Translations under genes and position numbers: made by a program
Assembly: GCF_002896875.1 (NCBI RefSeq)
Contig: NZ_CP023278.1
Coordinates: forward strand, 1,984,001-2,048,000
DNA length: 64,000 nt
DNA from: Nostoc sp. CENA543
Lineage (GTDB): Bacteria > Cyanobacteriota > Cyanobacteriia > Cyanobacteriales > Nostocaceae
Direction: 5' to 3'
The notes under the pieces: generated by a model
The model's database searches: none
Seen by the model: only the letters and a program-made list of their open reading frames with translations
Told to the model about the DNA's origin: nothing
Shown: piece by piece, positions 55,064-62,782 of the stretch
Numbering within the stretch: position 1 is the stretch's first letter
Layout: every line of letters begins with the position of its first letter

Positions 55064-55981
55064 ATGCAAATCTCTGCAATTATCTGTACTCACAATCGGG
55101 ATAATTATCTCGGTGCGGCGATTGATAGCCTTTTGGGACAGGATTTCCCTGGGGAATTTGAGGTCATAGTGGTCGATAATGGGTCAAGCGATCGCACCCG
55201 TGAAGTTACGGAAGAAAGAGCCAATGACCCTAGATTAAAGTATATTTTTGAACCAGTTCTTGGTTTATCTGTCGCCCGCAATACTGGTGCAAAAACGGCA
55301 AAGTCTGAAATTATAGCCTATTTAGATGATGATGCTGTAGCTAGTCCTAGTTGGCTACAGGTATTATATGATGCTTATCAAAATAATCAGCAACTAGCGA
55401 TCGCTGGCGGGAAAGTTACTCTGCTTTGGCCTCCCAATATAGAACCCCCAAAATGGCTATCTCCTGGTTTAGCAGGTAATTTAGGAGCTTATGACTTGGG
55501 TGATAGTGTAGTTTACATCGATCAACCAGGTCTAACACCCAGGGGTTTAAATTATTCCATCCGCCGTCAATTTCTCACAGAAATCGGTGGTTTTGACCCC
55601 CAATTAGGTAGAGTCGGCAAAAACCTCCTCTCCAACGAGGAACTGCAAATGACAGAACTGGCTCTAAAAAAGGGTTGGCAAGTAGCATACCTTCCCGCCG
55701 CCTTAGTAGCTCATAACGTTGCACCAGAACGCATTAATCGTTCTTGGTTTCTCAATCGCGGCTGGTGGCAAGGGATTAGTGAATGTTATCGCGAACAACT
55801 AGCAGGTAATGCCGGAGTCGCACAGTTTGGCCGAGGCGGGGAAAGATTTGTGAGGGGATTGTATAAAGCAGTACAATACTCCGTCAATGATCCAGCCCAA
55901 AGCTTTGATAATTTAGTTTATACTTACGGACAAATAGGTTATTTAAACGCCGTAATTCAAGGAATTTTATTTAAAAAGTAA
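55064..55981 (+). CDS. hpsE: Family 2 glycosyltransferase (HpsE-like)
   Basis: 305 residues, GT-A fold. ISAIICTHNRDNYLGAAI and VIVVDNGSSDRT start the nucleotide-binding domain; YLDDDAVASPSW (DDD at 88-90) is the metal/sugar-nucleotide site; NYSIRRQFLTEIGGFDPQLGR, EELQMTELALKKGW and LVAHNVAPERIN follow. It resembles the glycosyltransferases called HpsE in the hormogonium polysaccharide system of Nostoc. The name rests on overall similarity and the acetyltransferase next to it. Donor sugar unknown. Confidence 0.8.
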   Translation: MQISAIICTHNRDNYLGAAIDSLLGQDFPGEFEVIVVDNGSSDRTREVTEERANDPRLKYIFEPVLGLSVARNTGAKTAKSEIIAYLDDDAVASPSWLQVLYDAYQNNQQLAIAGGKVTLLWPPNIEPPKWLSPGLAGNLGAYDLGDSVVYIDQPGLTPRGLNYSIRRQFLTEIGGFDPQLGRVGKNLLSNEELQMTELALKKGWQVAYLPAALVAHNVAPERINRSWFLNRGWWQGISECYREQLAGNAGVAQFGRGGERFVRGLYKAVQYSVNDPAQSFDNLVYTYGQIGYLNAVIQGILFKK

Positions 55982-55987
55982 TGAGTG

Positions 55988-56056
55988 CTGACTAATGACT
56001 AATGACTAATGACTAATGACTAATGACTAATAACTAATAACTAATGACTATTGACT
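55988..56056. repeat. TGACTAA heptad array running into the start of the acetyltransferase gene
   Basis: Six perfect TGACTAA units, two TAACTAA units, then TAATGACTATTGAC. The ATG at 56044 lies in the last unit, so the first codons of the gene are repeat sequence. Confidence 0.9.
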
Positions 56057-56610
56057 CCTTTGTAGATTTACGCAAATATGACCAATCATGGTTTGATCGC
56101 GGACGGCCTAGTTGGTACATTTTACTGTGGTGGTTAGTGCAGGCGATCGCTTTTCCTCTGACACTGCATCCTTTTAATGGTTTGCGCTGTGCTTTGCTAC
56201 GCTTGTTTGGTGCGCGTATTGGTCAAGGCGTAATTATTCGTCCTACTGCCCGCTTTACCTATCCTTGGAAAGTTGTAATTGGTGACTATACTTGGATTGG
56301 TGATGATGTGGTTTTGTATAGTTTAGATGCGATTCAAATCGGTCAACACTGTGTCATTTCTCAAAAAAGTTATTTATGCACTGGTAGTCATGATATCAAA
56401 GACCCCACCTTTGGCTTGAAAACCGCAAGTATTACTATTGGTGATGGAGTCTGGGTAGCTACAGATTGTTTTGTTGCGCCAGGAGTGCAAATTGGTGCTA
56501 ATGCTGTCATTGGCGCACGTAGCAGCGTTTTTGCTGATATACCATCTGGACAAGTTTGTTGGGGTAGTCCTTGCCGTCCCCAATATCCGAGAGTTATGGG
56601 TGAATCATAA
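56044..56610 (+). CDS. hpsU: WcaF-type acetyltransferase (HpsU-like)
   Basis: 188 residues. Left-handed beta-helix of hexapeptide repeats from about 60 to 175 (ARIGQGVIIRPTARFTYPWK, IGDYTWIGDDVVLYSLDAIQIGQHCVISQKSYLCTGSHD is the WcaF pattern). SHDI carries the catalytic His of the acetyl-CoA-dependent family. It would acetylate a sugar of an exopolysaccharide. Same strand as HpsE, 62 bases after it. Confidence 0.85.
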   Translation: MTIDSFVDLRKYDQSWFDRGRPSWYILLWWLVQAIAFPLTLHPFNGLRCALLRLFGARIGQGVIIRPTARFTYPWKVVIGDYTWIGDDVVLYSLDAIQIGQHCVISQKSYLCTGSHDIKDPTFGLKTASITIGDGVWVATDCFVAPGVQIGANAVIGARSSVFADIPSGQVCWGSPCRPQYPRVMGES

Positions 56611-56624
56611 AGTGGGGAATGGGG

Positions 56625-56780
56625 TAATACCAATTCAAAATTCAAAATTCGTCTTGGAAAGTTTGCTCAATGGGGGGAACCCCCGCACGCAACTTTCCGC
56701 AAAATTCAAAATTAAGAAAATGAGACTCAGCATAGCTTTTGGCGTTTGCATTTGAATCACATTTTGTATGAATTGGTATA
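56625..56780. mobile_element. MITE-like element with short terminal inverted repeats
   Basis: TAATACCAATTC (left) and GAATTGGTATA (right, 10 of 11 complementary). Inside are ATTCAAA units, a hairpin GAAAGTT...AACTTTC with GGGGG/CCCCC (56656-56699) and TTTGCATTTGAATCACATT, a segment also seen near 23694. No reading frame. Target duplication not seen. Confidence 0.55.
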
Positions 56781-56809
56781 AGGGTATTTTGAATTGTTCT
56801 GTCGTCAGT

Positions 56810-58024
56810 CTATTTTAAATATTGAAATCTACCATTTAAACCATTAGCATCCATCTTTAATTGAGCTACATAAAACTGTTTTTGGATGACATCTCCCACT
56901 GGTGTAAAAGCAATTTCACCAAGGGGAGTATCATATTTTTTTGCTAGTAGTTCTTGGTTTAAGGCTGTCCTTAATTCTGATAGATTCAATTGCTCAATGG
57001 GACGCTTTTGATTTAAAGATTGCAAAGCTTCTACATATACCTGAACTGCGGTAAATGCTTGAGCAGTGACTTGTGATGGTTGTTTTTTATATTGTTGAAG
57101 ATAAGCTTGACGAAATGCCGTATTAATTTTATTGGGATGTTCAGGACTGTAGGCTTGAGCAATAATTATACCATCACATAAAGCCTGACATACAGAAAAT
57201 ATATGTGATGTATTAAAACCGTTCCCACCAATAATTAATCCTTGATAACCTAATTCTCTTAATTGTTTAACTAAATTACCACCATCTACAGCTAAACCAG
57301 AAATAATCACTAAATCTGATTTTAAGTTAATAGCATTAGTAGCTTGGGTTTGGAAGTCGGTATCAGTAGTTTGAAATTTTTGCACTGTGACTAAATCTAA
57401 ACCTTTCGCCTTGACGGTATTCTGAAATATTTCTGTTTCTGATTTATTAAAAGCATCATTTTGAGCATAGAAGACTGCTACACGTTTAATTTTTGGGTTT
57501 AGTTTGAGAGCCGCTTGCACAGCATGAGGTGCAACTATTGCCACAGAAGAAGATACACGCGCTATATAATCTCCAATTTCGGGAATTCCTTTAGCAGTAT
57601 TAGAAGCCCCAATCACAGGAACTTTAGCGCGTTCAGCGATGGGATTAGCACTAAAGGCTTGTTGTGATAATGTAGGCCCAACAATACCAACTACTTTATC
57701 TTTATTAATTAAATTTTGGAAAGCGTTAATTGCTCCGACTTCATCACCACCAGCATCTTGAAACACCAAGTTAATTGGTTTGCCGTTGATACCGCCTTGA
57801 CTATTAAAATACTCCTGGGCAATTTTTACGCCGTCAATTCCTTCTTGACCAAGTAATGCAATATTGCTAGTCTGGGCAAAAGCAACACCTATAGGAATAG
57901 CATTACTATTATTGGTATGATCGGAAGATTCACTACGAAGATTATTAATTTTGTCACGATTATCACTATTACTACAGGCAAATAAAAGTAAATTAAAAGT
58001 AATTAATAGGAGAAATTTCTTCAT
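56810..58024 (-). CDS. ABC-transporter substrate-binding lipoprotein, Leu/Ile/Val or amide type
   Basis: 404 residues. Lipobox at LLLFAC (C17), so a lipoprotein exported by Sec. The bilobal type I periplasmic-binding fold follows: IPIGVAFAQTSNIALLGQEGIDGVKIAQEYFNSQGGINGKPI, VVGIVGPTLSQQAFSANPIAERAKVPVIGASN and AVFYAQNDAFNKSETEIF. It resembles LivK/UrtA/NatB-type proteins. The rest of the transporter is not in the window. The ligand (amino acid, urea or other amide) cannot be decided. Confidence 0.87.
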   Translation of the reverse strand: MKKFLLLITFNLLLFACSNSDNRDKINNLRSESSDHTNNSNAIPIGVAFAQTSNIALLGQEGIDGVKIAQEYFNSQGGINGKPINLVFQDAGGDEVGAINAFQNLINKDKVVGIVGPTLSQQAFSANPIAERAKVPVIGASNTAKGIPEIGDYIARVSSSVAIVAPHAVQAALKLNPKIKRVAVFYAQNDAFNKSETEIFQNTVKAKGLDLVTVQKFQTTDTDFQTQATNAINLKSDLVIISGLAVDGGNLVKQLRELGYQGLIIGGNGFNTSHIFSVCQALCDGIIIAQAYSPEHPNKINTAFRQAYLQQYKKQPSQVTAQAFTAVQVYVEALQSLNQKRPIEQLNLSELRTALNQELLAKKYDTPLGEIAFTPVGDVIQKQFYVAQLKMDANGLNGRFQYLK

Positions 58025-58133
58025 AATTGACGAGAAAAATAATATGCGATCGCCTCGCTAACCACAGAACAGGGAAAAGGGAAACAATCCCTATTCATTC
58101 CCTTTAAACCAATACAGTTCAGTTAAGAAAATA

Positions 58134-58187
58134 GTTTGTAGTAAGGACTTCAGTCCTTAGACGAGGACTAAAGTCCTTACTACGAAC
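58134..58187. repeat. Dispersed palindromic repeat, near-perfect 54-bp copy
   Basis: GTTTGTAGTAAGGACTTCAG ... ACTAAAGTCCTTACTACGAAC. One mismatch in the arms outside a short loop. Lies after the DUF928 gene and before the SBP gene start. Confidence 0.9.
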
Positions 58188-58227
58188 TTCTCCTTATTGA
58201 TATATAGCTCTGTGATATATCCCCAAA

Positions 58228-58995
58228 TTAAGGTTGATTGGGACGTAAAGATTGAGATGCAATGTCATCTAAGCGCACACTAGCAAGCAAACTTTGCCAT
58301 TTTTCGGCAATCACTAGGTCTTTAGGGTTTTCTTGACGTAATTGCGATATGGTTTTTAATGCCTCATGCCAAATACCATTTTGAAGATATATCTCAAAAC
58401 GTTGCAAAGGTGTGGCTGTTGCTAATTTTTGGGTAACTTTTGTATCGAGAGTGACTCGTTTCATCACACCTTCTACATAAGTCGGGGATGACTCTTTTTG
58501 GGGGTCACAGTCTACAGTCAAAAACCAACGATATCGTTTGTTAACTTCCAAGGTAATGTTATCGGGTACAGAGATGCTGATAATTCCTGGTTTTTCCGGG
58601 AGAGCGATCGCTTTTTGATAAATTGTATTTGATTGCTGATCTTGCAAGACGAATTCTGTAGGATAAGTGGCAGGTCGAGAGTAAGGTACATAAAACATCA
58701 GTGTGGGATGGGCTTCTGTGGTTAATCCCCAGACATTCATCACCGTGGGAGGGCCTTCTGTATAAGGAGCTAAAGCTGTAAGTGGTGGTTTTACTGAAGG
58801 ACACAAACCTCGTCTCGCCCCTCCACGGACACGACCCCCAGGCGCAGGTTCACCTGCGGGGGGTTGAGGTGGGTTGAAGCTGACTTTCTTGGGCTGGTTG
58901 GCGGTGGTGTTCGCTGGTACTGGTTTAGCTTGTACTAAACTTTGACCAGCCAGAAAACTAATGTAGCCTAGAAGTAATGAAAGCAGTATTTTCAT
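58228..58995 (-). CDS. DUF928 protein (exported)
   Basis: 255 residues. Signal peptide 1-23 (LLSLLLGYISFLAGQSLVQAKP). A glycine/arginine-rich RVRGGARRGLCPS segment and LTALAPYTEGPPTVMNVWGLTTEAHPTLMFYVPYS are hallmarks of this family; RYRWFLTVDCDPQKES ends the beta-sandwich part, then a helical C-terminus. DUF928 is known mostly from cyanobacteria and has no assigned role. Family members often lie near CHAT and CHASE2 genes, as here. Confidence 0.9.
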   Translation of the reverse strand: MKILLSLLLGYISFLAGQSLVQAKPVPANTTANQPKKVSFNPPQPPAGEPAPGGRVRGGARRGLCPSVKPPLTALAPYTEGPPTVMNVWGLTTEAHPTLMFYVPYSRPATYPTEFVLQDQQSNTIYQKAIALPEKPGIISISVPDNITLEVNKRYRWFLTVDCDPQKESSPTYVEGVMKRVTLDTKVTQKLATATPLQRFEIYLQNGIWHEALKTISQLRQENPKDLVIAEKWQSLLASVRLDDIASQSLRPNQP

Positions 58996-59082
58996 AGATT
59001 TTTATGTTAATTAACTCAAGTTACTGATACTAGTGACTTTGCGGGGATTCGGTGTGTTTCTGGTGAGAGTAAAATTAACGTA

Positions 59083-59165
59083 TACCCTACGGGAAGCTAA
59101 AAAGCTCACTAGTAAATTATTTCAAAATCCGAAATGGGATAAGGACTAAAGTCCTAACTACAAAC
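59083..59165. repeat. TACCCTACGGGAAGC unit and half palindromic repeat
   Basis: A TACCCTACGGGAAGCTAAA unit followed at about 59139 by AAGGACTAAAGTCCTAACTA, half of the dispersed palindrome, whose end touches the stop codon of the CHASE2 gene. Confidence 0.7.
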
Positions 59166-61489
59166 TATTTAGTGTACTTAGAATTTTGAATTGATACTAC
59201 AGTGACTGTTGCTACTAATGAAATAGCTGACGGGACAAAGGGAAGCCAAACACCAGCAATCAATAGAGTTAGGCAAACAGCGTATAAAATACCGGAACTA
59301 ATGCCAACTGCTAAGGCTAACTTAGGTAATACACGCCATTGCCAAGCTAATACACCTCCAGTCACAGCCCAACCCCAAATCCAAATTACTTCTAACCAAG
59401 GCGGCAAAGCTGACAATAGGGGACGACCATCTAAAACCGCGCTGATAATTTGGCTAACCATATGGGCTTGTACCATCACTCCAGGCATTGGTTCATTGAC
59501 CAGGCTGCCATAGGGGGTACCCCAATAGTCAGCGATATCTCCCCTAGTGACGACACCAATCAAAACAATCCGGTCTTTGATGGCGTTGGGATTAATCGGA
59601 TTAGATAACAATTGGGTAAGTGTTACTTGTTCTGCGATTTGCTTAGAAGCGCGGTAGTTGAGTAATATTTGACCACCGTTGGCATCAATGCCTTGATAAC
59701 CGCCAGTGCGAGATGAAAGACGGCGCAAAACTGTTTTTCCTAATTGCAAAGAAGGGGAAGGGTCAGATGTAAATTTTGGTTGAATGCCAGAGGCTGAGAG
59801 ATAGAGAAATGCTAGTTGGGTACTAAAAGCGTAGGGAGTAGAACATAGAGAAGTAGTTTCTTGGGTCATGAATAGAAGATGGCGACGTACCACACGATCT
59901 TGATCATCTATGAAGTCGCTAAAACCTAATCTTTCCTTGGGAATTTCTGGTGGTGGTGCAGTTGATTTGATCTTGACTGTAGCGTCACTGCCTTTACAGA
60001 CCCCGATTAAATTATCAGTTTGTTGGAGTTGTGATTTTAAGTTTAATTGTTCTGCGGGGAAGTCGCGGTAGACATCTAAACCAATAGCTTTCGGTTGGTA
60101 TTGATTGAGTTTTGTGAGTAACTGGTTGAGGTATTTGTCGGAGATGGAAGTCCCTTTCAACACTTGGCCATCACGACGCTGATTTTCTATGTCTTCATCA
60201 TCAATAGTCACTATTAGTAATCGCCGATCTGGCCCCTCCTCTGGACGCGATCGCATCATTTGGTCAAAGGCTTGTAGTTCAAAATTCTGTAATCCTCCCA
60301 GCAACCGCAAACCACAAACTACGGTTGTCACAGCCAAGGTAGATAAAGCTAGCTTTTTCCAGCCCCGTTTTTTGTTAACAATGGGAGTAAAAGGTATTTC
60401 CTGTGTGGGGGACTGAATTAATTCATCCCAAGTTAAGGGTATCTGGGCAGGATTTTGACAGATAACGGGAAGCCAAGTGGCACAGGGAAATCTATCTTCT
60501 AAACCCTGTAGTCGTTCTCGTGCGTGCCTAACTGCTTGGTATAAAGATTTACCATTAGCAAAACTTTGCAGAAAATACTTTAAGAACTCCTGCGCCACTT
60601 GGTCGGGAACAGGTTCACGCATCACAATAATTTGGGGGATGTGTAAATCAGCCAGTTCCCGTGCTAAACCCAAGCCATCACAGGAGTTAAAAATTGCCAG
60701 TTGTAGACCCCGTTCTATAGCTTGTTTAAGCGCATATTTAAATTCCCCAATGGTGAGACTATCGGTTTTATTTAGGTAAATTCTGCCGATATTGCCATTT
60801 CCCTGACTAGAACTGTGTCCCGCGAAAAATAAGATATCCCAGTTTTTCCCCCATAGATAATCGTTCAATTCCTTACGTTGTGGTTCTACTAAAAAACTCA
60901 CATCGGCATAGGGCAATGTTTGTAAAACAGCTTGATCTGACTGGGTATCGATGCCTTGACTATTGCCAACGATCGCTAAAATATTTACTTGGGAATTGGG
61001 AGTGGGTGGTTTATAAACTCGGTCATAACTAGGTGAGGAAAGCGCAATTTCTGCTTTGGGATAGCGTTCGAGTAAGTCCCAGACGTGCCAAGGGAGTCTT
61101 TGCAATTGACTATTTTCTGATTGCAGGATGACTCTGATTTCGTCTGAAGGCATTAATTTTTCTAGCCATTTTTCCCGCAGGGAGCGAAAATCTTCCGCCT
61201 GTAGCCAAGCATTAAAGCGGGCGCGTAAAATATGGGCTAGTTCGTGGCAATCTTCAGTCACAGACACATTTGTCACTTGGATTTTATCGGCATCTAAGCG
61301 ATAAGTGTTACCTAACTGGAGATAGCTAGCCTGCCAACGTGTGTAGTAAAGGGTGATTTCAGGACATGGTGGTAGTTTACCTGTAATTTCCGTAGCTGGG
61401 CGATCGCGTTCTTCCCCTATTTGCAAAGTGACGGTAAAACCTTGTTCAAAACCACCGTCACTAAATTTCAGCACCACTAACTTAGCCAT
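59165..61489 (-). CDS. CHAT-domain protease fused to CHASE2 membrane sensor
   Basis: 774 residues. The N-terminal part (about 1-360, cytoplasmic) is a CHAT/caspase-like domain: DILFFAGHSSSQG (His 225) and LQLAIFNSCDGLGLA (Cys 270), then IIVMREPVPDQVAQEFLKYFL. A transmembrane helix (about 378-398, KLALSTLAVTTVVCGLRLL) leads to an extracytoplasmic CHASE2 domain (about 400-690: DRRLLIVTIDDEDI, AIGLDVYRDFPAE, ILLNYRA). Three more helices (about 700-770) close the protein. The usual CHASE2 outputs (GGDEF, guanylate cyclase, kinase) are missing; CHAT takes their place. It should be a receptor whose output is a peptidase-like domain. DUF1822 lies 124 bases upstream on the same strand. Confidence 0.88.
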   Translation of the reverse strand: MAKLVVLKFSDGGFEQGFTVTLQIGEERDRPATEITGKLPPCPEITLYYTRWQASYLQLGNTYRLDADKIQVTNVSVTEDCHELAHILRARFNAWLQAEDFRSLREKWLEKLMPSDEIRVILQSENSQLQRLPWHVWDLLERYPKAEIALSSPSYDRVYKPPTPNSQVNILAIVGNSQGIDTQSDQAVLQTLPYADVSFLVEPQRKELNDYLWGKNWDILFFAGHSSSQGNGNIGRIYLNKTDSLTIGEFKYALKQAIERGLQLAIFNSCDGLGLARELADLHIPQIIVMREPVPDQVAQEFLKYFLQSFANGKSLYQAVRHARERLQGLEDRFPCATWLPVICQNPAQIPLTWDELIQSPTQEIPFTPIVNKKRGWKKLALSTLAVTTVVCGLRLLGGLQNFELQAFDQMMRSRPEEGPDRRLLIVTIDDEDIENQRRDGQVLKGTSISDKYLNQLLTKLNQYQPKAIGLDVYRDFPAEQLNLKSQLQQTDNLIGVCKGSDATVKIKSTAPPPEIPKERLGFSDFIDDQDRVVRRHLLFMTQETTSLCSTPYAFSTQLAFLYLSASGIQPKFTSDPSPSLQLGKTVLRRLSSRTGGYQGIDANGGQILLNYRASKQIAEQVTLTQLLSNPINPNAIKDRIVLIGVVTRGDIADYWGTPYGSLVNEPMPGVMVQAHMVSQIISAVLDGRPLLSALPPWLEVIWIWGWAVTGGVLAWQWRVLPKLALAVGISSGILYAVCLTLLIAGVWLPFVPSAISLVATVTVVSIQNSKYTK

Positions 61490-61503
61490 GATGTCAGCCC
61501 TTT

Positions 61504-61577
61504 CGGGAAATTCAAAATAGCCTACCGCAAGGCTTACGCCTTAACAATTCAAAATTCAAAATTCAAAATTCAAAATC
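61504..61577. repeat. GCCTACCGCAAGGC and ATTCAAA repeats
   Basis: A palindromic GCCTACCGCAAGGCTTACGCC unit and four ATTCAAA copies fill the gap between the CHASE2 and DUF1822 genes. Confidence 0.7.
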
Positions 61578-61613
61578 AACAAATTGCTGACTTAGGAATC
61601 TATACCTTCGGCA

Positions 61614-62582
61614 CTAGATCACGAAGTTTTCCGTAATACTCATATCACCCAATGATACCTGAATACTAAATTCCTCTTGAAGATCACCTCGAAACTGTAA
61701 CTGAATGTAATTATCAGCACTTCTAGCTTGAGCGTCTAAAAATACTGCCCCAGAATTATCTAATACCTTCAATTGCACTCCAGCAGGCAGGTACATTTGA
61801 TTACCGGTGGCGTGGAGTTGCAGACGAACACTAGTTTTTTGGTTATCTGCTGGGGAAATTTCCACAATCAACATCACTGGTTGATTATCGATTTTGATGC
61901 CCAAATCAATCAGTTTTGCTCTTCTGGTGACATTTTCTGCCTGTTCTTGTGTAGCTTCTGGTGTGCTGACAGGGCTACGAAAAGCCAAAGCTGGTCTTGC
62001 GTCTAAGGAATTTAATAAAGATTCTACTGTTTGCCAACCAGACTCAATTTGACCGACAAACCACTGGCTGAGATTAACCAAGGTATCCACCGGAGAAGTT
62101 TGCAATTGCGCCAGGCGATCGATTAATGTTTCTATTGGTTGTAGTTGACTTAAAGCTAAGGTCTCGGTGGAAACATTCTTGACAAAACCAAGTATTTGTG
62201 CTTCTTTTTCCGCATCATCCACTTGTACCACCACATAACCCACTCTGTCTTCCCAAGTTTCAGGGGGAATCGAGCAGAATTGACTAGAAGCCAGCACAGG
62301 ACGACATTCCAGACGACCAACTGAAGACACCTCCAAATCAGCCACATCTGTACATAACTGCATGATGGGGTTCCAACTGTCGCTAGCTGTGAGGTTAGTA
62401 GGAATATCCATCATTTGTAAATAATCATTCACTACCCATACAGCTAAAGTATTGAGCCTGACTTGTTCTGCTTTGGCTGAAGTAGGCTGTTGGTTAGCAA
62501 ACTGTTGGGCAGTTATACGAGCTGCTTGGGAAATCGGCAGCGTAATTGCGAAATCCTCTAGCTTGAAGGTGTTGTTAGTCAT
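61614..62582 (-). CDS. DUF1822 family protein
   Basis: 322 residues, no membrane helix. The family starts with LEDFAITLPISQAARITAQQFANQQ and AEQVRLNTLAVWVVNDYLQMMDIPT, as here. The middle has ETWEDRVGYVVVQVDDAEKEAQILGFV, and the C-terminus a beta-rich GIKIDNQPVMLIVEIS...VSLGDMSITENFVI. DUF1822 genes in cyanobacteria usually lie beside CHAT/CHASE2 genes or group 3 sigma factors; the function is unknown. Confidence 0.9.
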   Translation of the reverse strand: MTNNTFKLEDFAITLPISQAARITAQQFANQQPTSAKAEQVRLNTLAVWVVNDYLQMMDIPTNLTASDSWNPIMQLCTDVADLEVSSVGRLECRPVLASSQFCSIPPETWEDRVGYVVVQVDDAEKEAQILGFVKNVSTETLALSQLQPIETLIDRLAQLQTSPVDTLVNLSQWFVGQIESGWQTVESLLNSLDARPALAFRSPVSTPEATQEQAENVTRRAKLIDLGIKIDNQPVMLIVEISPADNQKTSVRLQLHATGNQMYLPAGVQLKVLDNSGAVFLDAQARSADNYIQLQFRGDLQEEFSIQVSLGDMSITENFVI

Positions 62583-62782
62583 AAGTTCAATCCCCAGTTG
62601 ATCAATGCTGCTGTTTATGTATCATCCAAAGTCACTCAATTTATGCCAGAAAATAAATGAATTGTAGATAGTTTTGTGAAATTAGGGGTGTAAGGGTGTA
62701 AGGGTGTAGGGGTTTAAGGGCAGACAAACAAGAGTTTTGATCAATTTCCTCTGCCCAATGCCCTATTTGCCCCATACCCAAA

